Of a stretch of DNA of 64,000 bases, positions 15,172 through 23,156 are shown one piece after another (within the stretch, counting starts at the first letter, position 1; each line of letters opens with the position of its first letter). The position numbers and the translations under genes are program-made. This stretch comes from Amycolatopsis nigrescens CSC17Ta-90. GTDB taxonomy: Bacteria; Actinomycetota; Actinomycetes; Mycobacteriales; Pseudonocardiaceae. The notes under the pieces were generated by a model. The model saw only the letters and a list, made by a program, of their open reading frames with translations, was not told the origin of the DNA and ran no database searches. The DNA is taken from positions 1,745,746 through 1,809,745 of the forward strand of contig NZ_ARVW01000001.1 in assembly GCF_000384315.1 (NCBI RefSeq), read 5' to 3'.

Positions 15172-16730
15172 GAGGGCGATCCTAGATCGGCGGAGCCGGG
15201 AGGGGTCCCGGTTCCGCCATCCCCGCGCAGCCCGGCTTTCCGGACCTTCCCGGATCCGGTCCGCGGCAACGCGTCGAGCAGTTCGAGCTGGGCCGGGATC
15301 TTGTACTTCGCCAGCCTGGGGCGCAGGAACTCGCGCAGCTCGTCGCGGGTCAGCCGCAGACCGGGACGGCACACCACGAACGCTTTGCCTACCTCACCCC
15401 ACTTCTCGTCCGGAACCCCCACCACCGCGACTTCCGCGACGGCCGGATGTTCGAAGATCACGTTCTCCACTTCGGCCGGGTAGACGTTCTCGCCGCCGGA
15501 GATGAACATGTCCTTGACCCGGTCGACGAGGTAGAGGTGGCCCTCGTCGTCGGTCACGCCCACGTCGCCGGAGCGGAACCAGCCGTCCTCGGTCCGCGAC
15601 TCGGCCGTGGCGTCCGGGTTCCGCCAGTAGCCGGGGGTGACGTTGGGGCCCTTGACGAGCACCTCGCCTGGTTCGCCGGGCGCGGTGTCGGTGAGGTCCG
15701 GGCGCACGACGCGCACCTGGGTGAAGAACACCGGCACACCGGCCGAGCCCACCTTGCGGAGGCTTTCGCTCGCTTCCAGGAAGGTCGCGCCCGGCGCGGT
15801 TTCGGTCATGCCGTAGCCCTGGCAGAACACCAGTCCGCGTTCCTGGTAGGTGCGAATGAGCGACTCGGGAACGGCGGCACCGCCGGACATCACCGTGCGC
15901 AACGAGGACAGGTCGGCATCGGCCCAGCGCGGCGAGCCGGCGAGTTCGGCGAACATGGTCGTCACGCCGAACATCCAGGTGATGCCCAGCTTTTCGATCA
16001 GGTGATAGCAGGTGTCCACGTCCCAGCCGGGCATGAGCACCGAGCAGCCGCCCTTGATGAACGTCGGGAGCAGGGTCTGGTTGAGCGCCGCGACGTGGAA
16101 CAGGGGCGCGCTGATCAGGGTGCGGTCGTCGGCGGCGAGGTCGACGCCGACCAGCAGGTTGCAGGTGTTCCACACCAGATTGCCGTGCGTCAGCATCGCG
16201 CCTTTCGGGCGGCCCGTGGTGCCCGACGTGTAGAGGATGAGCGCGGTGTCGTCCAGCCGCACCGGCACGTCGATCGGCGCGGCATCTCCTTCCGAGCCTT
16301 CCTCGAGCCAGGGTTCGTACGCGAACTCGCCGGGAGCGGGGTCGGTGAGCGCCACCACCCGCACCGGCCGTTCAGCTATCCCCCGCACCACCTCCGCGCA
16401 TTCCGGGCCGTAGATCAGCACCGTGGCGCCGGAGTCGGCCAGCAGGTAGGAGATCTCCGGTGCGGCCAGCCGGAAGTTCAGCGGAACGAAGATCCCGCCG
16501 AGCAGGTGGGTGGCGAACATCGTCTCGGCGAACGCGACGTGGTTCGGCCCCAGATAGGCGACCCTGGTCCCCAGGCCGACGCCCGCCGCCCGCAGCCGGA
16601 AGGCGAGTTTGGCGGTGCGGACGGCGAATTCGGCGTAGGTGATCGACCTGTCACCGAACACGAAGGCCACCCGGTCCGGTGTCATCAGCGCCCGCCTGGC
16701 GGGCCAGCCGCCCAGTCCTTCGTTCCGCAT
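15168..16730 (-). CDS. Acyl-CoA synthetase (AMP-forming, FadD-like)
   Basis: A 520-residue member of the ANL superfamily. ILYTSGTTGRPKGAMLTHGN is the phosphate-binding P-loop motif, GYGMTETAPG the A5 motif, DGWFRSGDVG the A7 motif and PRTGSGKVRKAGL the A10 motif with the catalytic Lys. It activates a carboxylic acid as acyl-AMP and then forms the CoA thioester. It is transcribed after an MHS transporter gene (stop/start overlap TGATG) and before a two-TM gene, fitting uptake and CoA activation of an organic acid as the first steps of catabolism. The chain or ring specificity cannot be read from sequence. Confidence 0.93.
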   Translation of the reverse strand: MRNEGLGGWPARRALMTPDRVAFVFGDRSITYAEFAVRTAKLAFRLRAAGVGLGTRVAYLGPNHVAFAETMFATHLLGGIFVPLNFRLAAPEISYLLADSGATVLIYGPECAEVVRGIAERPVRVVALTDPAPGEFAYEPWLEEGSEGDAAPIDVPVRLDDTALILYTSGTTGRPKGAMLTHGNLVWNTCNLLVGVDLAADDRTLISAPLFHVAALNQTLLPTFIKGGCSVLMPGWDVDTCYHLIEKLGITWMFGVTTMFAELAGSPRWADADLSSLRTVMSGGAAVPESLIRTYQERGLVFCQGYGMTETAPGATFLEASESLRKVGSAGVPVFFTQVRVVRPDLTDTAPGEPGEVLVKGPNVTPGYWRNPDATAESRTEDGWFRSGDVGVTDDEGHLYLVDRVKDMFISGGENVYPAEVENVIFEHPAVAEVAVVGVPDEKWGEVGKAFVVCRPGLRLTRDELREFLRPRLAKYKIPAQLELLDALPRTGSGKVRKAGLRGDGGTGTPPGSADLGSPS

Positions 16731-18037
16731 CACGGCTCCTTCACCGAATTCACCGAATTCACCGAGGCCAGGTCGTGCCGGCTGGTTTCGGGCAACAGCA
16801 GGACGCATACCGCGGCCAGCGCGCAGAACGCGGCGATCGTACCGGACACCGCGCCGGTACCGAGGCCCAGCTTTTGGAGCTGGGCGAAGAACACCGGCGC
16901 CAGTCCCCCGCCGACGCTGGCGAGCTGGTAGCCGAGTGACGCACCGGTGTAACGAGCTCCGGTGCGGAACAGCTCGGTGTACAACGCGGCGAGCGGTCCG
17001 TACATCATGGGATGCACCACGGCCTGGCCGAGCACCAGCGCGAGGGTGAGCAGGACGCGGTCGCCGCTGTCGATCATGGGGAACAGCACGAAGCCGTAAC
17101 CGGCCATCACCACCACCCCGGCCAGCAAGACCGGTCGGCGGCCGAGCCGGTCGGAGACCGCCGACCACCCGATGATGCCGACTACGGCGCAGGCCGACGA
17201 GACCGTGATGCCGTTCAGCACGGTCTGCCTGGTGAAGCCGGCCTGCACACCGTAGGCGAGCACGAAGGTGGTCAGCGTGGCCTGGGCGACGAAGGCGGCC
17301 AGCCCCGCGCCGATGCCGAGCAGCAGGGGGCGCGGGTGGTTCCGCAGTACCTCGAACAACGGCGGCCGTCGAGAAGACCGTCCCTGCTCCCGCTGCGCGG
17401 CACGGAACACCGGGGACTCTTCGACCTTCAGCCGCACGAACACGCCCAGCCCGAGCAGCACGATGCTGAGCAGGAACGGAACCCGCCAGCCCCAGGCCAG
17501 GAACGCCTCCTCGCCGACCACGGCGGCGGTGCCGGTGAGCGCCGCGGTGGACAGCAGCATCCCGCAGGGCGCGCCGGCGTTGGTGAAACTCGCCCACAGC
17601 CCGCGCCGGGAGGTGGCGTGCTCGGCCGACATCAGCACGGCGCCGCCCCATTCGCCGCCGACGGCCACCCCTTGCAGCACCCGGAGCAGCACCAGCCCGA
17701 CCGGCGCCAGTGCACCGATCTGCCGGTAGGTCGGCAGCACCCCGATCAGGAAGCTGGCCACGCCCATCAGCACCATGGTCAGCACCAACATGCGCTTGCG
17801 GCCGAGCCGGTCGCCGAAGTGACCGAAGATCACCCCGCCGAGCGGCCGGGCGAGGTAGCCGGTGGCGAAGGTGCCGAGACTGGCCACGGTCGCCACCAGC
17901 GGGTCGAGACCGGTGAAGAAGACCTGGCTGAAGACGACGGCGGAAGCCGTGGCATAGAGCAGGAAATCGTAGTACTCGATCACGCTGCCGAGAAAGCTCG
18001 ATGCGACGGCGCGGCGGAGCTGTGCTGGCTCTGACAT
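16730..18037 (-). CDS. MHS-family MFS transporter (organic acid:H+ symporter)
   Basis: A 435-residue, 12-TM transporter of the metabolite:H+ symporter group (ShiA/ProP/KgtP type). VIEYYDFLLYATASAVVF in TM1, FGHFGDRLGRKRMLVLTM between TM2 and TM3, and LQGVAVGGEWGGAVLM in TM4 are family signatures. It probably imports the acid that the next gene couples to CoA. ATG at 18037 has GAGGG eight nt upstream. The 3' end encodes a short VNSVNSVKE repeat from three 9-nt units. It overlaps the acyl-CoA synthetase gene by one base. Confidence 0.9.
   Translation of the reverse strand: MSEPAQLRRAVASSFLGSVIEYYDFLLYATASAVVFSQVFFTGLDPLVATVASLGTFATGYLARPLGGVIFGHFGDRLGRKRMLVLTMVLMGVASFLIGVLPTYRQIGALAPVGLVLLRVLQGVAVGGEWGGAVLMSAEHATSRRGLWASFTNAGAPCGMLLSTAALTGTAAVVGEEAFLAWGWRVPFLLSIVLLGLGVFVRLKVEESPVFRAAQREQGRSSRRPPLFEVLRNHPRPLLLGIGAGLAAFVAQATLTTFVLAYGVQAGFTRQTVLNGITVSSACAVVGIIGWSAVSDRLGRRPVLLAGVVVMAGYGFVLFPMIDSGDRVLLTLALVLGQAVVHPMMYGPLAALYTELFRTGARYTGASLGYQLASVGGGLAPVFFAQLQKLGLGTGAVSGTIAAFCALAAVCVLLLPETSRHDLASVNSVNSVKEP
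16741..16767. repeat. 9-nt tandem microrepeat in the MHS transporter 3' end
   Basis: Three consecutive copies of TCACCGAAT, the last ending GG instead of AT. They stay in frame and encode the repeated Val-Asn-Ser near the C-terminus of the transporter. Likely slippage-generated and length-variable between strains. Confidence 0.7.
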
Positions 18038-18102
18038 GGCTGAAACCCTCGTCGTTCCAGGCACCACCGGCGCCGTGCGGATAGCGGACGGTCCGAAATG
18101 GA

Positions 18103-19479
18103 CTAGCTTCCCGGCCGGCGCCCGGCGAGGTCGAAGGGACGCGGATAGGGGGACGGCCGGTAGTCGACGAAGGCGTGCGCGACACCGGGCTCGGCCGCGC
18201 CGGCCAACGCGTTCATCGCGGCCGGTCCGGTGTCGCCCCAGGTTCCGGCGCGGACGCGACGCTCGAGCGCGTGCAGCGCGGCGAGTTGCTCGCCGGTGGT
18301 GAACGCGCAGTGCCCGGCTCGTTCGACCGTGGACTGCCGCAGCAGCCCGGCCGAGCCGGCCTTCGTGACGGCGTCGCGGTGGGCGCGCAGCACCTGCACC
18401 GGCACCAGCGCGTCGCCGGTGGTGTGGAGGTCCAGTTGCGGTTTGGTCAGCGCGCCGGTGAAGGCCACGTTGCGCGTCAGGTAGCCGACGGCCGCCGGAT
18501 CAGCGCTGATCCGCGGGCCGTTCGCCAGCGCTGCCAGGTCGTCGCGAAGGGACAGGCCGGCGGCTCGGTAGAGGGCTTCGACTTCGGCCGAGTAGGGCGA
18601 ACGGGCGAGCATCCGCCGGTAGTCGACCCCGGTGTTCCAAGACATATTGCCGCCCGCGCGGCTTTCCGCCTCCTGGCGCCAGTTCATCGCCACCGTGAAG
18701 AACTGGCTCAGCGCCTGGTACTGGTTGCGCTCTTGTTCTGCCCAATCGGTCTGGCTGGGGTCGTTGTAGCCGGGGATGTTGTGCAGGGCGGCGGTCAGCG
18801 CGATCCGCGCCCGGCCCTGCGGGGTGGTCTGGGCGGTGCCGACCGCGCCCGTCATCGTCGCGGCCGCCTCGGTCGCGGCGGCCTGGTCGGGAAAACCGGT
18901 CAGTGCCACCTCGGCGCCGGGGGCCAGCAGGGTCTTCGCCGCATAGGCCGCGTCGAGGGTGCTGTTCCAGTTCGCGACGCCGCCGTGCACCAGTCCGCAC
19001 ATCGACACCGAACCGTCGATCCGCCCCGGGTGCCGCTCGGCGATGGTGGTGGTGACCAGGCCGCCGTAGGACTGACCCCACGCGAACGTCCGCTCGGCCT
19101 TGCCGAACCGCGCGGTGAACTCGTCCAAAGTAGACAGTTGGTCGGGCACGGCCTGCTCGACGGCCCAGCCCGTGGTGGCATAGGACGAACCGATCAGGGC
19201 GTAGCCTCGGTCGAGCGCGGCCGCCGCGGTTTCTCCGGTCGGCGCGTCCTGCGCGGGATTGGGCGCACCGGACGGCCGGTAACCGTGGCTGAATAGCAGC
19301 ACGGTGCCGTTCCAGTTCGCCGGCACGTCCATCACCCAGGTCGCTCCGCTGGCCAGCCGTCCCTCGTAGTGGCCGGAGGTGGCGGCCACCTCAGACACTG
19401 CGGCCGGTGCCTCGGTGACCAAGGCGAGCATTGCCACCGAGGCACCGGCGAGGACCCTGCCGTACAGACGAGGCTTCAT
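18103..19479 (-). CDS. Secreted alpha/beta hydrolase
   Basis: A 458-residue exported hydrolase. It has a signal peptide (MKPRLYGRVLAGASVAMLAL, cleavage near residue 30), an N-terminal strand ATWVMDVPANWNGTVLLFSHG, a nucleophile elbow GQSYGGLV and a late Asp (HTTGDALVP) and His (ERAGHCAF) that fit a catalytic triad. GGAGGAG precedes the ATG at 19479. It lies in a run of CoA-catabolism genes, which suggests that it releases a substrate from an ester or polymer outside the cell before uptake by the MHS transporter downstream. That role is inference. Confidence 0.82.
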   Translation of the reverse strand: MKPRLYGRVLAGASVAMLALVTEAPAAVSEVAATSGHYEGRLASGATWVMDVPANWNGTVLLFSHGYRPSGAPNPAQDAPTGETAAAALDRGYALIGSSYATTGWAVEQAVPDQLSTLDEFTARFGKAERTFAWGQSYGGLVTTTIAERHPGRIDGSVSMCGLVHGGVANWNSTLDAAYAAKTLLAPGAEVALTGFPDQAAATEAAATMTGAVGTAQTTPQGRARIALTAALHNIPGYNDPSQTDWAEQERNQYQALSQFFTVAMNWRQEAESRAGGNMSWNTGVDYRRMLARSPYSAEVEALYRAAGLSLRDDLAALANGPRISADPAAVGYLTRNVAFTGALTKPQLDLHTTGDALVPVQVLRAHRDAVTKAGSAGLLRQSTVERAGHCAFTTGEQLAALHALERRVRAGTWGDTGPAAMNALAGAAEPGVAHAFVDYRPSPYPRPFDLAGRRPGS

Positions 19480-19499
19480 CTGCGTTCTCCTCCGCTGGT

Positions 19500-19958
19500 T
19501 CAGGCGTAGTGCCGGTAGACGGCTCGGGCGACGCACGCGGGCTTGTCGGTTCCGTCGATCTCGACGATGAAGTCGACCAGCAGCTGCACGCCGTCACCGG
19601 AGACCTCCTCGACCGATGCGACCTTGCCGGCCAGCCGGATCTTGCTGCCGACCAGTACCGGGCTCGGGAACCGCACCTTCTCCAGCCCGTAGTTGAGACT
19701 CATCCGCACGCCCCGGATGTCGAGCAGTTCGCCGAACAACGGGATCAGCAACGACAGGGTCAGGTACCCGTGCGCGATGGTGCCCCCGAACGGGCCGTCC
19801 TTGGCCCGTTCGGCATCGGTGTGGATCCACTGGTGGTCGTTCGTGGCGTCGGCGAAGGTGTGCACCCGGTCCTGGGTGACCTCCAGCCACCCGCTGTGCC
19901 CGAGATCCCGGCCGGCGAGTGCCCCGAGTTCTTCGATCCCGCTGACGGTGATGGTCAC
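19500..19958 (-). CDS. MaoC-like enoyl-CoA hydratase/dehydratase
   Basis: A 152-residue hot-dog-fold hydratase. The hydratase-2 catalytic pair is in FADATNDHQWIHTD (Asp/His), and the overhanging-segment motif GTIAHGYLTLSLL follows. It hydrates trans-2-enoyl-CoA to (R)-3-hydroxyacyl-CoA in other pathways. GTG at 19958 has AGGGAG upstream. It sits 10 nt after the amidohydrolase gene and 20 nt before the secreted hydrolase gene, within the minus-strand catabolic operon with an SDR and an acyl-CoA synthetase. Confidence 0.92.
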   Translation of the reverse strand: MTITVSGIEELGALAGRDLGHSGWLEVTQDRVHTFADATNDHQWIHTDAERAKDGPFGGTIAHGYLTLSLLIPLFGELLDIRGVRMSLNYGLEKVRFPSPVLVGSKIRLAGKVASVEEVSGDGVQLLVDFIVEIDGTDKPACVARAVYRHYA

Positions 19959-19968
19959 GGCCTTCTCC

Positions 19969-20844
19969 CTACTTCGTCAGGCCGAGCAGCCCGGCCGCGT
20001 TGTCCTTGAGAATCTTCGGGCGTACCTCGGGTTTGATTTCGAGCTTGGCGAAATCGGCGAGCCACCGGTCCGGCGTGAGCACCGGGTAGTCCGAACCGAA
20101 CAGCACCTTGTCCTGCAGCAGCGAGTTGGCGTAGCGCACCAGCAGCGGCGGGAAGTACTTCGGCGACCAGCCGGACAGGTCGATGTAGACGTACGGCTTG
20201 TGCGTGGCGACCGCCAGCGCCTCGTCCTGCCAGGGAAAGGACGGGTGCGCCAGTATGATCCGCAGTTCCGGGAAGTCCACCGCGACGTCGTCGACCAGCA
20301 TCGGGTTCGAGTACTTCAGCCGGATCCCGCCGCCACCGGGCACCCCGGCACCGATCCCGGTCTGTCCGGTGTGGAACAGGGCCGGCACGCCCAGCTCCTC
20401 GATCACCTCGTACAACGGGTACGCGAGCGGGTCGTTGGGCGCGAAGCCCTGGATGCTGGGGTGGAACTTGAAGCCGCGGACGCCGTGCTCGGCCACCAGC
20501 CTGCGCGCCTCCCGCGCACCCGCCCTGCCTTTCCACGGGTCGACGCTGGCGAACGGGATGAGCACGTCGGGATGCTCGGCGCAGCCGCGCGCGACCTCTT
20601 CGTTGCTGATCCGCGGATGCCCGGTGGCGTGCTCGGCGTCCACGGTGAACACCACCGCGGCCATCCGGCGGGATCGGTAGTAGGCGGCCATTTCCGGGAT
20701 CGTCGGCTGCCGGTGCCCTTCGGCCTTGAAGTACCGCTCCGACGCGCCGAACAGCTCGGGGCTCAGCGAGCCGTGGCCGTCCTGGGCTACCTCGGCGTGC
20801 GTGTGCACGTCGATCGCGACCAGTTCCTCGATGTCGATCGCCAT
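19969..20844 (-). CDS. Amidohydrolase-family protein (ACMSD/2-pyrone hydrolase type)
   Basis: A 291-residue metal-dependent TIM-barrel enzyme. The N-terminal HxH is in VAIDVHTHAEV; further metal or active-site residues are in GFKFHPSIQGF, ALFHTGQTG, IILAHPSF and FGSDYPVLTPDRW. This amidohydrolase_2 subgroup includes decarboxylases (ACMSD, gamma-resorcylate decarboxylase) and lactone hydrolases in aromatic degradation. ATG 20844 follows the SDR stop by one base. With SDR, MaoC and acyl-CoA synthetase it suggests breakdown of a ring-derived or branched acid, but the exact reaction is open. Confidence 0.88.
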   Translation of the reverse strand: MAIDIEELVAIDVHTHAEVAQDGHGSLSPELFGASERYFKAEGHRQPTIPEMAAYYRSRRMAAVVFTVDAEHATGHPRISNEEVARGCAEHPDVLIPFASVDPWKGRAGAREARRLVAEHGVRGFKFHPSIQGFAPNDPLAYPLYEVIEELGVPALFHTGQTGIGAGVPGGGGIRLKYSNPMLVDDVAVDFPELRIILAHPSFPWQDEALAVATHKPYVYIDLSGWSPKYFPPLLVRYANSLLQDKVLFGSDYPVLTPDRWLADFAKLEIKPEVRPKILKDNAAGLLGLTK

Positions 20845-20845
20845 G

Positions 20846-21766
20846 TCACGCTCCCGGGACAGCGGGCGCAGCGGGCGCCGGAATGCCGTAGGACTCCGGT
20901 TCGGCGCCGACACCGCTGTGCCAGGACCCGGCGATCGCCGCCGCGCTCCAGCCACCGTCGGCGTAGGCGGTGGCCTTCTCCCGCGGATGCGACCACAGCG
21001 CCAGCTTGTCCCCACCGATCCCGATGGCCTGGCCGGTCACCCCCTCGGACTCGTCGGAGACCAGGAAGACGATCAGGGACGCGACATCCCGCACGGTGCC
21101 GAGCCCTTCGCCTTTACGCAGCCATTCCGGAAGCGGCCGCCCGGTGCGCTCGGCCTCGGCGATGACCGGCGCGAACGCGGGAATGGTCCTGGTCATCTCG
21201 GTGGCCGCCACCGGTACCACGGCGTTCACCCCGACCTCGGCCTTGGCCAGTTCCATCGCCCAGGTGCGGGCCATCGCGACGATCCCGGCCTTGGCGGCGG
21301 AATAGTTGGTCTGACCGAAGTTCCCGCGCTGCCCGGCCGGCGAGGAGACCAGGATCAGGCGACCGCCGGTGCCCTGTTCCCGGAAGCGCGCCGCGGCCGA
21401 GCGGGCACAGGTGAACGTGCCGCGCAGGTGAACGTCGATGACCGCGTCGAAGTCCTCGTCGGTCATCTTCCACAGCACCCTGTCGCGCAGCACGCCCGCG
21501 TTGGTCACCATCGCGTCCAGCCGCCCGAACGCTTCGACCGCGGTCGACACCAGCAGCTCCGCGACCTCGGCCCGGCCGACCGGCGCCACCACCGGCACCG
21601 CACTGCCGCCGGTCGCGGTGATCGCTTCGACGGTTCGCCCCGCCGCCTCGGCGTCCACGTCGTTGACCACGACGGCCGCACCCGCGGCGGCGAGCGCTTC
21701 GGCGTACGCCCTCCCGAGCCCGCGCCCGCTACCGGTGACGACGGTGACCTTGCCGGACAGATCCAT
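20846..21766 (-). CDS. SDR oxidoreductase (3-hydroxyacyl-CoA dehydrogenase-like)
   Basis: A 306-residue SDR of the multifunctional-enzyme-2 type. VVTGSGRGLGRAYAEALA binds the cofactor, VNDVDAEAAGRTVE is the NAD-type acidic loop, TNAGVLRDRVLWKM is the characteristic MFE-2 segment and SSPAGQRGNFGQTNYSAAKAG holds Ser, Tyr and Lys. This group oxidises (R)-3-hydroxyacyl-CoA, the product of MaoC hydratases such as the one encoded two genes downstream. First gene of the operon; GAGGA precedes the ATG at 21766. A palindrome at 21792-21805 and the divergent PaaX-type regulator probably control it. Confidence 0.92.
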   Translation of the reverse strand: MDLSGKVTVVTGSGRGLGRAYAEALAAAGAAVVVNDVDAEAAGRTVEAITATGGSAVPVVAPVGRAEVAELLVSTAVEAFGRLDAMVTNAGVLRDRVLWKMTDEDFDAVIDVHLRGTFTCARSAAARFREQGTGGRLILVSSPAGQRGNFGQTNYSAAKAGIVAMARTWAMELAKAEVGVNAVVPVAATEMTRTIPAFAPVIAEAERTGRPLPEWLRKGEGLGTVRDVASLIVFLVSDESEGVTGQAIGIGGDKLALWSHPREKATAYADGGWSAAAIAGSWHSGVGAEPESYGIPAPAAPAVPGA

Positions 21767-21791
21767 CTGGTCGTCCTCTCTCGAACTCCAC

Positions 21792-21805
21792 GTTGAAGCA
21801 TCAAC
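21792..21805. promoter_or_regulatory. Candidate operator between the catabolic operon and the PaaX-type gene
   Basis: GTTGA (21792-21796) and TCAAC (21801-21805) form an inverted repeat with a 4-nt centre, 26 nt upstream of the SDR start. The location suits repression of the operon by the divergent PaaX-like protein. Confidence 0.45.
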
Positions 21806-21875
21806 AACATAGGGCGAATTCGTGGCGGCCGTCAATGATTTGCCCAACTTCAGGCCGGCGGACTACGCTGATCCG

Positions 21876-22712
21876 GTGACCGACAGCCATCCCGACAGCG
21901 CACCGGCCGCCGCCCGGCCCCAGTCCCTGATGCTCAGCTTCCTGGGGCTGTACGTGCTCGGGCGGGACACGGCCGTCTACTCCGGCAGCATCATCGACGT
22001 CTTCGACCGAGTCGGCGTCTCCGAGGAAGCGGTCCGCTCGACCCTCACCCGGATGGCCAAACGGGGCCTGCTCACCCGGCACCGCAACGGCCGTCGTGTC
22101 TACTTCGGACTGACCGCGCGCGCCACCGAGGTGCTCTACGACGGCGAGCGGCGGATCCACGAAACCGGTGCGGTCAACCGGGACTGGGACGGCAACTGGA
22201 CGCTGGTCAGCTTCTCCCTGCCCGACACCAGGCGAAGCGATCGGCACGACCTGCGCTCCCAACTGATCTGGGCGGGCTTCGGCATGCTGCAGAACGGGTT
22301 GTGGATCGCGCCGGGGATCAAGGACGCCGCCTCGATCGTGGCGGAGCTTGGGCTCACCGACAACGTCACCGTGTTCACCGCTCAGCACGCCAAGCCGACC
22401 GAATCCGCCGACCTGGCCGGCAAGGCGTTCGACATCGACGCCATCGCTGCGCGGTACCGGACCTTCCTGGCCAGGTGGGACACCCGCCGTCCGCTCCCGT
22501 CGGCCCCGGACGACCTGGCGCGGCAGCTGCTCCTGCACTCCGACTGGCTCCAGCTGGTGCGCCAGGACCCGCACCTGCCCGCCGAGCACCTGGCCGCCGA
22601 CTGGCCGGCCATCAGGGCCGAGCGGGTCTTCCACCGCCTGGACGGGCGCTACCGCACCAGCACCGCCCGGATCGTGGCCGAGGTGATCGACGAGATCCCC
22701 GCACCCGGCTGA
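21876..22712 (+). CDS. PaaX-family transcriptional repressor
   Basis: A 278-residue regulator. The N-terminal winged helix (SLMLSFLGLYVLGRDTAVYS then VSEEAVRSTLTRMAKRGLL) and the central DGNWTLVSFSLPDTRRSDRH segment are diagnostic of the PaaX family, whose founder senses phenylacetyl-CoA. GTG at 21876 is preceded by TACGCT at 21864-21869, six nt upstream, which fits leaderless transcription; a GTG at 21822 would add 18 residues. Divergent from the seven-gene catabolic run, so it likely responds to a CoA thioester made there. Confidence 0.9.
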   Translation: MTDSHPDSAPAAARPQSLMLSFLGLYVLGRDTAVYSGSIIDVFDRVGVSEEAVRSTLTRMAKRGLLTRHRNGRRVYFGLTARATEVLYDGERRIHETGAVNRDWDGNWTLVSFSLPDTRRSDRHDLRSQLIWAGFGMLQNGLWIAPGIKDAASIVAELGLTDNVTVFTAQHAKPTESADLAGKAFDIDAIAARYRTFLARWDTRRPLPSAPDDLARQLLLHSDWLQLVRQDPHLPAEHLAADWPAIRAERVFHRLDGRYRTSTARIVAEVIDEIPAPG

Positions 22713-22759
22713 CCTCGCGGACACTTGCCGTTCCCGGCCGGACTGGCGAAACTGTGCTC

Positions 22760-23155
22760 ATGACGGGACAGGTCGACCTCGCCGGGGACGAGTACTTCGC
22801 CCTGCGGACGTTCCGCCGGGACGGATCGCCGGTGTCGGCGCCGATCTGGCTGGCGCCCGCCGAAGGGCGCCTGTACGCGTACACACCGATCCGTTCCTGG
22901 AAGGTGCTGCGCCTCCGGCGGGACCCGAGGGTCGAGTTCGCACCTTCCGATTTCGGCGGCGAACCGCACGGCCCGTGGCGGACCGGGCGCGCACGGGTGC
23001 TTCCCGCGTCGGAGCTGCGCGTCGCCAAACGCGCGATGACCGCGAAGTACCGGAACAAGTTCCGCTGGTTCACCATCGTGACGCTGCTCGGCCGTGCACG
23101 GAAGCGCGGCGGACGCGCCGTCGGGCTCGAAATCACCCTCGACCCCGCGGGGTGA
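22760..23155 (+). CDS. PPOX-class F420/FMN-dependent oxidoreductase
   Basis: A 131-residue split-barrel flavin/F420-binding protein of the pyridoxamine-phosphate-oxidase superfamily (TIGR03666-like). It has FALRTFRRDGSPVSAPIWLAPAEGRLYAYTP-type strands (here from about residue 11 to 41), a KVLRLRRDPRVEFAPSD segment and a basic C-terminal helix. Starts at ATG 22760, 47 nt after the regulator gene. Its 3' end is one base from that of the convergent DNA ligase gene. Relatives in mycobacteria bind F420. Substrate unknown. Confidence 0.85.
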   Translation: MTGQVDLAGDEYFALRTFRRDGSPVSAPIWLAPAEGRLYAYTPIRSWKVLRLRRDPRVEFAPSDFGGEPHGPWRTGRARVLPASELRVAKRAMTAKYRNKFRWFTIVTLLGRARKRGGRAVGLEITLDPAG

Positions 23156-23156
23156 G

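Noticed and set aside
22301..22759. Upstream extension of the PPOX-class gene into the PaaX-type gene
   Set aside because: Composition is shadow coding over the regulator; the fold starts at 22760.
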